Of a DNA stretch of 64,000 nucleotides, positions 62,735 through 64,000 are shown in pieces (the stretch's first letter is position 1; every line of letters starts with the position of its first letter). A program made the translations under genes and the position numbers. The notes below the pieces were generated by a model. That model saw only the letters and a program-made list of their open reading frames with translations. It did not search any database and was not told the DNA's origin. Location: assembly GCA_023375675.1 (NCBI GenBank), contig JALQBC010000001.1, forward strand, positions 682,001-746,000, in the 5' to 3' direction. Origin of the DNA: Cytospora piceicola (taxonomy: Eukaryota; Ascomycota; Sordariomycetes; Diaporthales; Cytosporaceae).

Positions 62735-64000
62735 ATGGAGCCAATATCGCGTATATCAGCTCTGCTGGAAAAGGGTAAGCTTAAGCTTCCCGGAACTCCA
62801 GAAACAACAACGTTCAGGCGAGACTAACGGCCCCCGCGCCGCACAGCCCAGGAGCTCACCCTCGATGCCGCCTCCGCCGCTCGAAGCTCACGAGGTGCAG
62901 CTCGGCCCATGGACAGGAACCAGATCAAGAAGCTCGTCGACAGCCGAAATGAGCGCGAGGTTCTGGAAGGCCTCCGGAGGGTCATCTCCATGATGTACCG
63001 CACGCAGAAGACCCTACCCTTCTTCTCCTCCGTTGTGAAGAACGTCGCCTCGCCGAACATCGAAATCAAGAAGCTCGTCTACATCTACCTCATCCACCAT
63101 GCCGAACAAGAGCCGGACCTCGCGCTGCTGTCCATCAACACTATACAGAAGTCGCTTTCGGACAGCAACCCTCAAGTTCGCGCGCTTGCGTTGAAGACCA
63201 TGTCCGGAATACGAGTGCCTGTAATCAGCCAGATCGTCTCGCTGGCGATAAAAAAGGGCACGGGGGACATGAGTCCATACGTCCGGAAGGCAGCAGCTAT
63301 GGCCATACCGAAGTGCTTCCGTCTAGATCCGAACCAGGCGCCGCAGTTGATTGAGTATCTGTCAACCCTGCTGGGTGACAAACAATATTTTGTGGCCGGT
63401 GCGGCCGTCACCGCTTTCATGGAGATATGCCCCGAACGGATTGACCTGATACATCAACACTATCGGGGCTTGGCTCGGAAGGTTGTCGATATGGATGAAT
63501 GGAGCCAGCTTTCTACATTGAGGATGATGACGATATATGCGCGGAAGTGCTTCCCAAGACGGATGAGAGCAGCCACAAGCGCCGAAAGGGCGAATCTGCA
63601 GGAATTCTACGGAGAATCAGGGACCGGCGGGGACGAGGCAGAGCAGGTCGTCGTGGTGGACCCGGACCTCGAGCTGCTTCTCAATGCAATCAAGCCGCTC
63701 CTTCAAAGCAGAAACTCAGGGGTAGTGGTTGCGGTCGCCCGTTGTTATGTGTCAATAGGCACGCCTGAGTATATCAAATTCGCCGTGGGGCCCCTGGTAG
63801 CTCTACTCCGGGGACCTACAGATATCCAGCAGGTTGTTCTCTACAATATCGTCTCGGTCTGTCTGCTGCGACCCAAAGACTTTGTCAGATACGCCTCGCA
63901 CTTCCTCGTCCGAGCCACCGACAGCGGCGCGGTATGGGAACTGAAGCTCGAGGTCTTGACACTCATCTTTCCACACGCCCCGCCGCATGTCAAGTCTCTT
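62735..64000 (+). CDS. APL6: AP-3 adaptor complex beta subunit (5' part; runs off window)
   Basis: Exon one (62735-62774) encodes MEPISRISALLEK. A 72 bp GT..AG intron with CTAAC joins EKAQELTLDAASAA. Exon two continues from 62847 past the window end with no stop. About 398 residues are visible, against 700-800 for the whole protein. They match the adaptin N-terminal solenoid of beta-3: ARPMDRNQIKKLVDSRNERE, EVLEGLRRVISMMYRTQKTL, PNIEIKKLVYIYLIHHAEQE, PDLALLSINTIQKSLSDSNP, RALALKTMSGIRVPVISQIV and VRKAAAMAIPKCF. The MMYRTQKTLPFFSSVVKN region is characteristic of AP-3 rather than AP-1 or AP-2 beta. AP-3 sorts cargo from the Golgi or endosome to the vacuole. An acidic loop near 305-315 interrupts the repeats, as in other fungal members. 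No lesion was seen. Confidence 0.93.

Noticed and set aside
1..64000. tRNA genes
   Set aside because: I looked by eye for T-loop (GGTTCGAATCC-like) sequences paired with a D-arm and acceptor stem and found none convincing; a covariance search would be decisive.

Overview
The window is nuclear DNA of a filamentous ascomycete (Pezizomycotina, most likely a sordariomycete). The evidence is short introns (about 40-190 bp, GT..CTAAC..AG type), GC-rich coding DNA next to AT-richer spacers, and fungal-only families (HET domain, DUF6594, a PTS1-tagged D-amino acid oxidase). The species cannot be told. No tRNA, rRNA, CRISPR or bacterial-type operon was seen.

Layout. 1-22.6 kb is ordinary gene space: the listerin E3 ligase (LTN1), two low-complexity unknowns, a 6 kb spacer, pyruvate decarboxylase, a TRIP4/Rqt4-type zinc-finger protein and a fucose-permease-like MFS transporter. 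22.6-37.6 kb is mixed. The intact genes there are a Baeyer-Villiger-type monooxygenase, an EIF1AD-like protein, ALG3 and a peroxisomal D-amino acid oxidase. They lie among decayed genes: a HET-domain remnant, a truncated FAD-linked oxidase, a DUF6594 membrane protein broken at a G10 tract, and a salicylate-hydroxylase-type FAD monooxygenase with one frameshift. 38-43.6 kb holds an acidic-tailed thioredoxin and an 814-residue unknown. 43.6-59.9 kb is a 16 kb stretch with no intact gene that I can recognise: fragments of unknown, AT-hook-like and chromodomain-like genes, tandem repeats, G/C homopolymers and an exact 230 bp duplication. 60-64 kb returns to compact housekeeping genes: NUF2, an unknown 247-residue protein and the 5' part of the AP-3 beta subunit.

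How the genes relate. Two proteins of ribosome-associated quality control (LTN1, which ubiquitinates nascent chains on 60S subunits, and the TRIP4/Rqt4 homologue, whose complex splits collided ribosomes) lie 13 kb apart. Four flavoenzymes, two of them broken, lie within 12.5 kb. No PKS, NRPS, terpene synthase or pathway transcription factor was seen, so a biosynthetic cluster is not supported. Exon joins were deduced by eye from reading frame, splice sites and family resemblance. No database search was possible.
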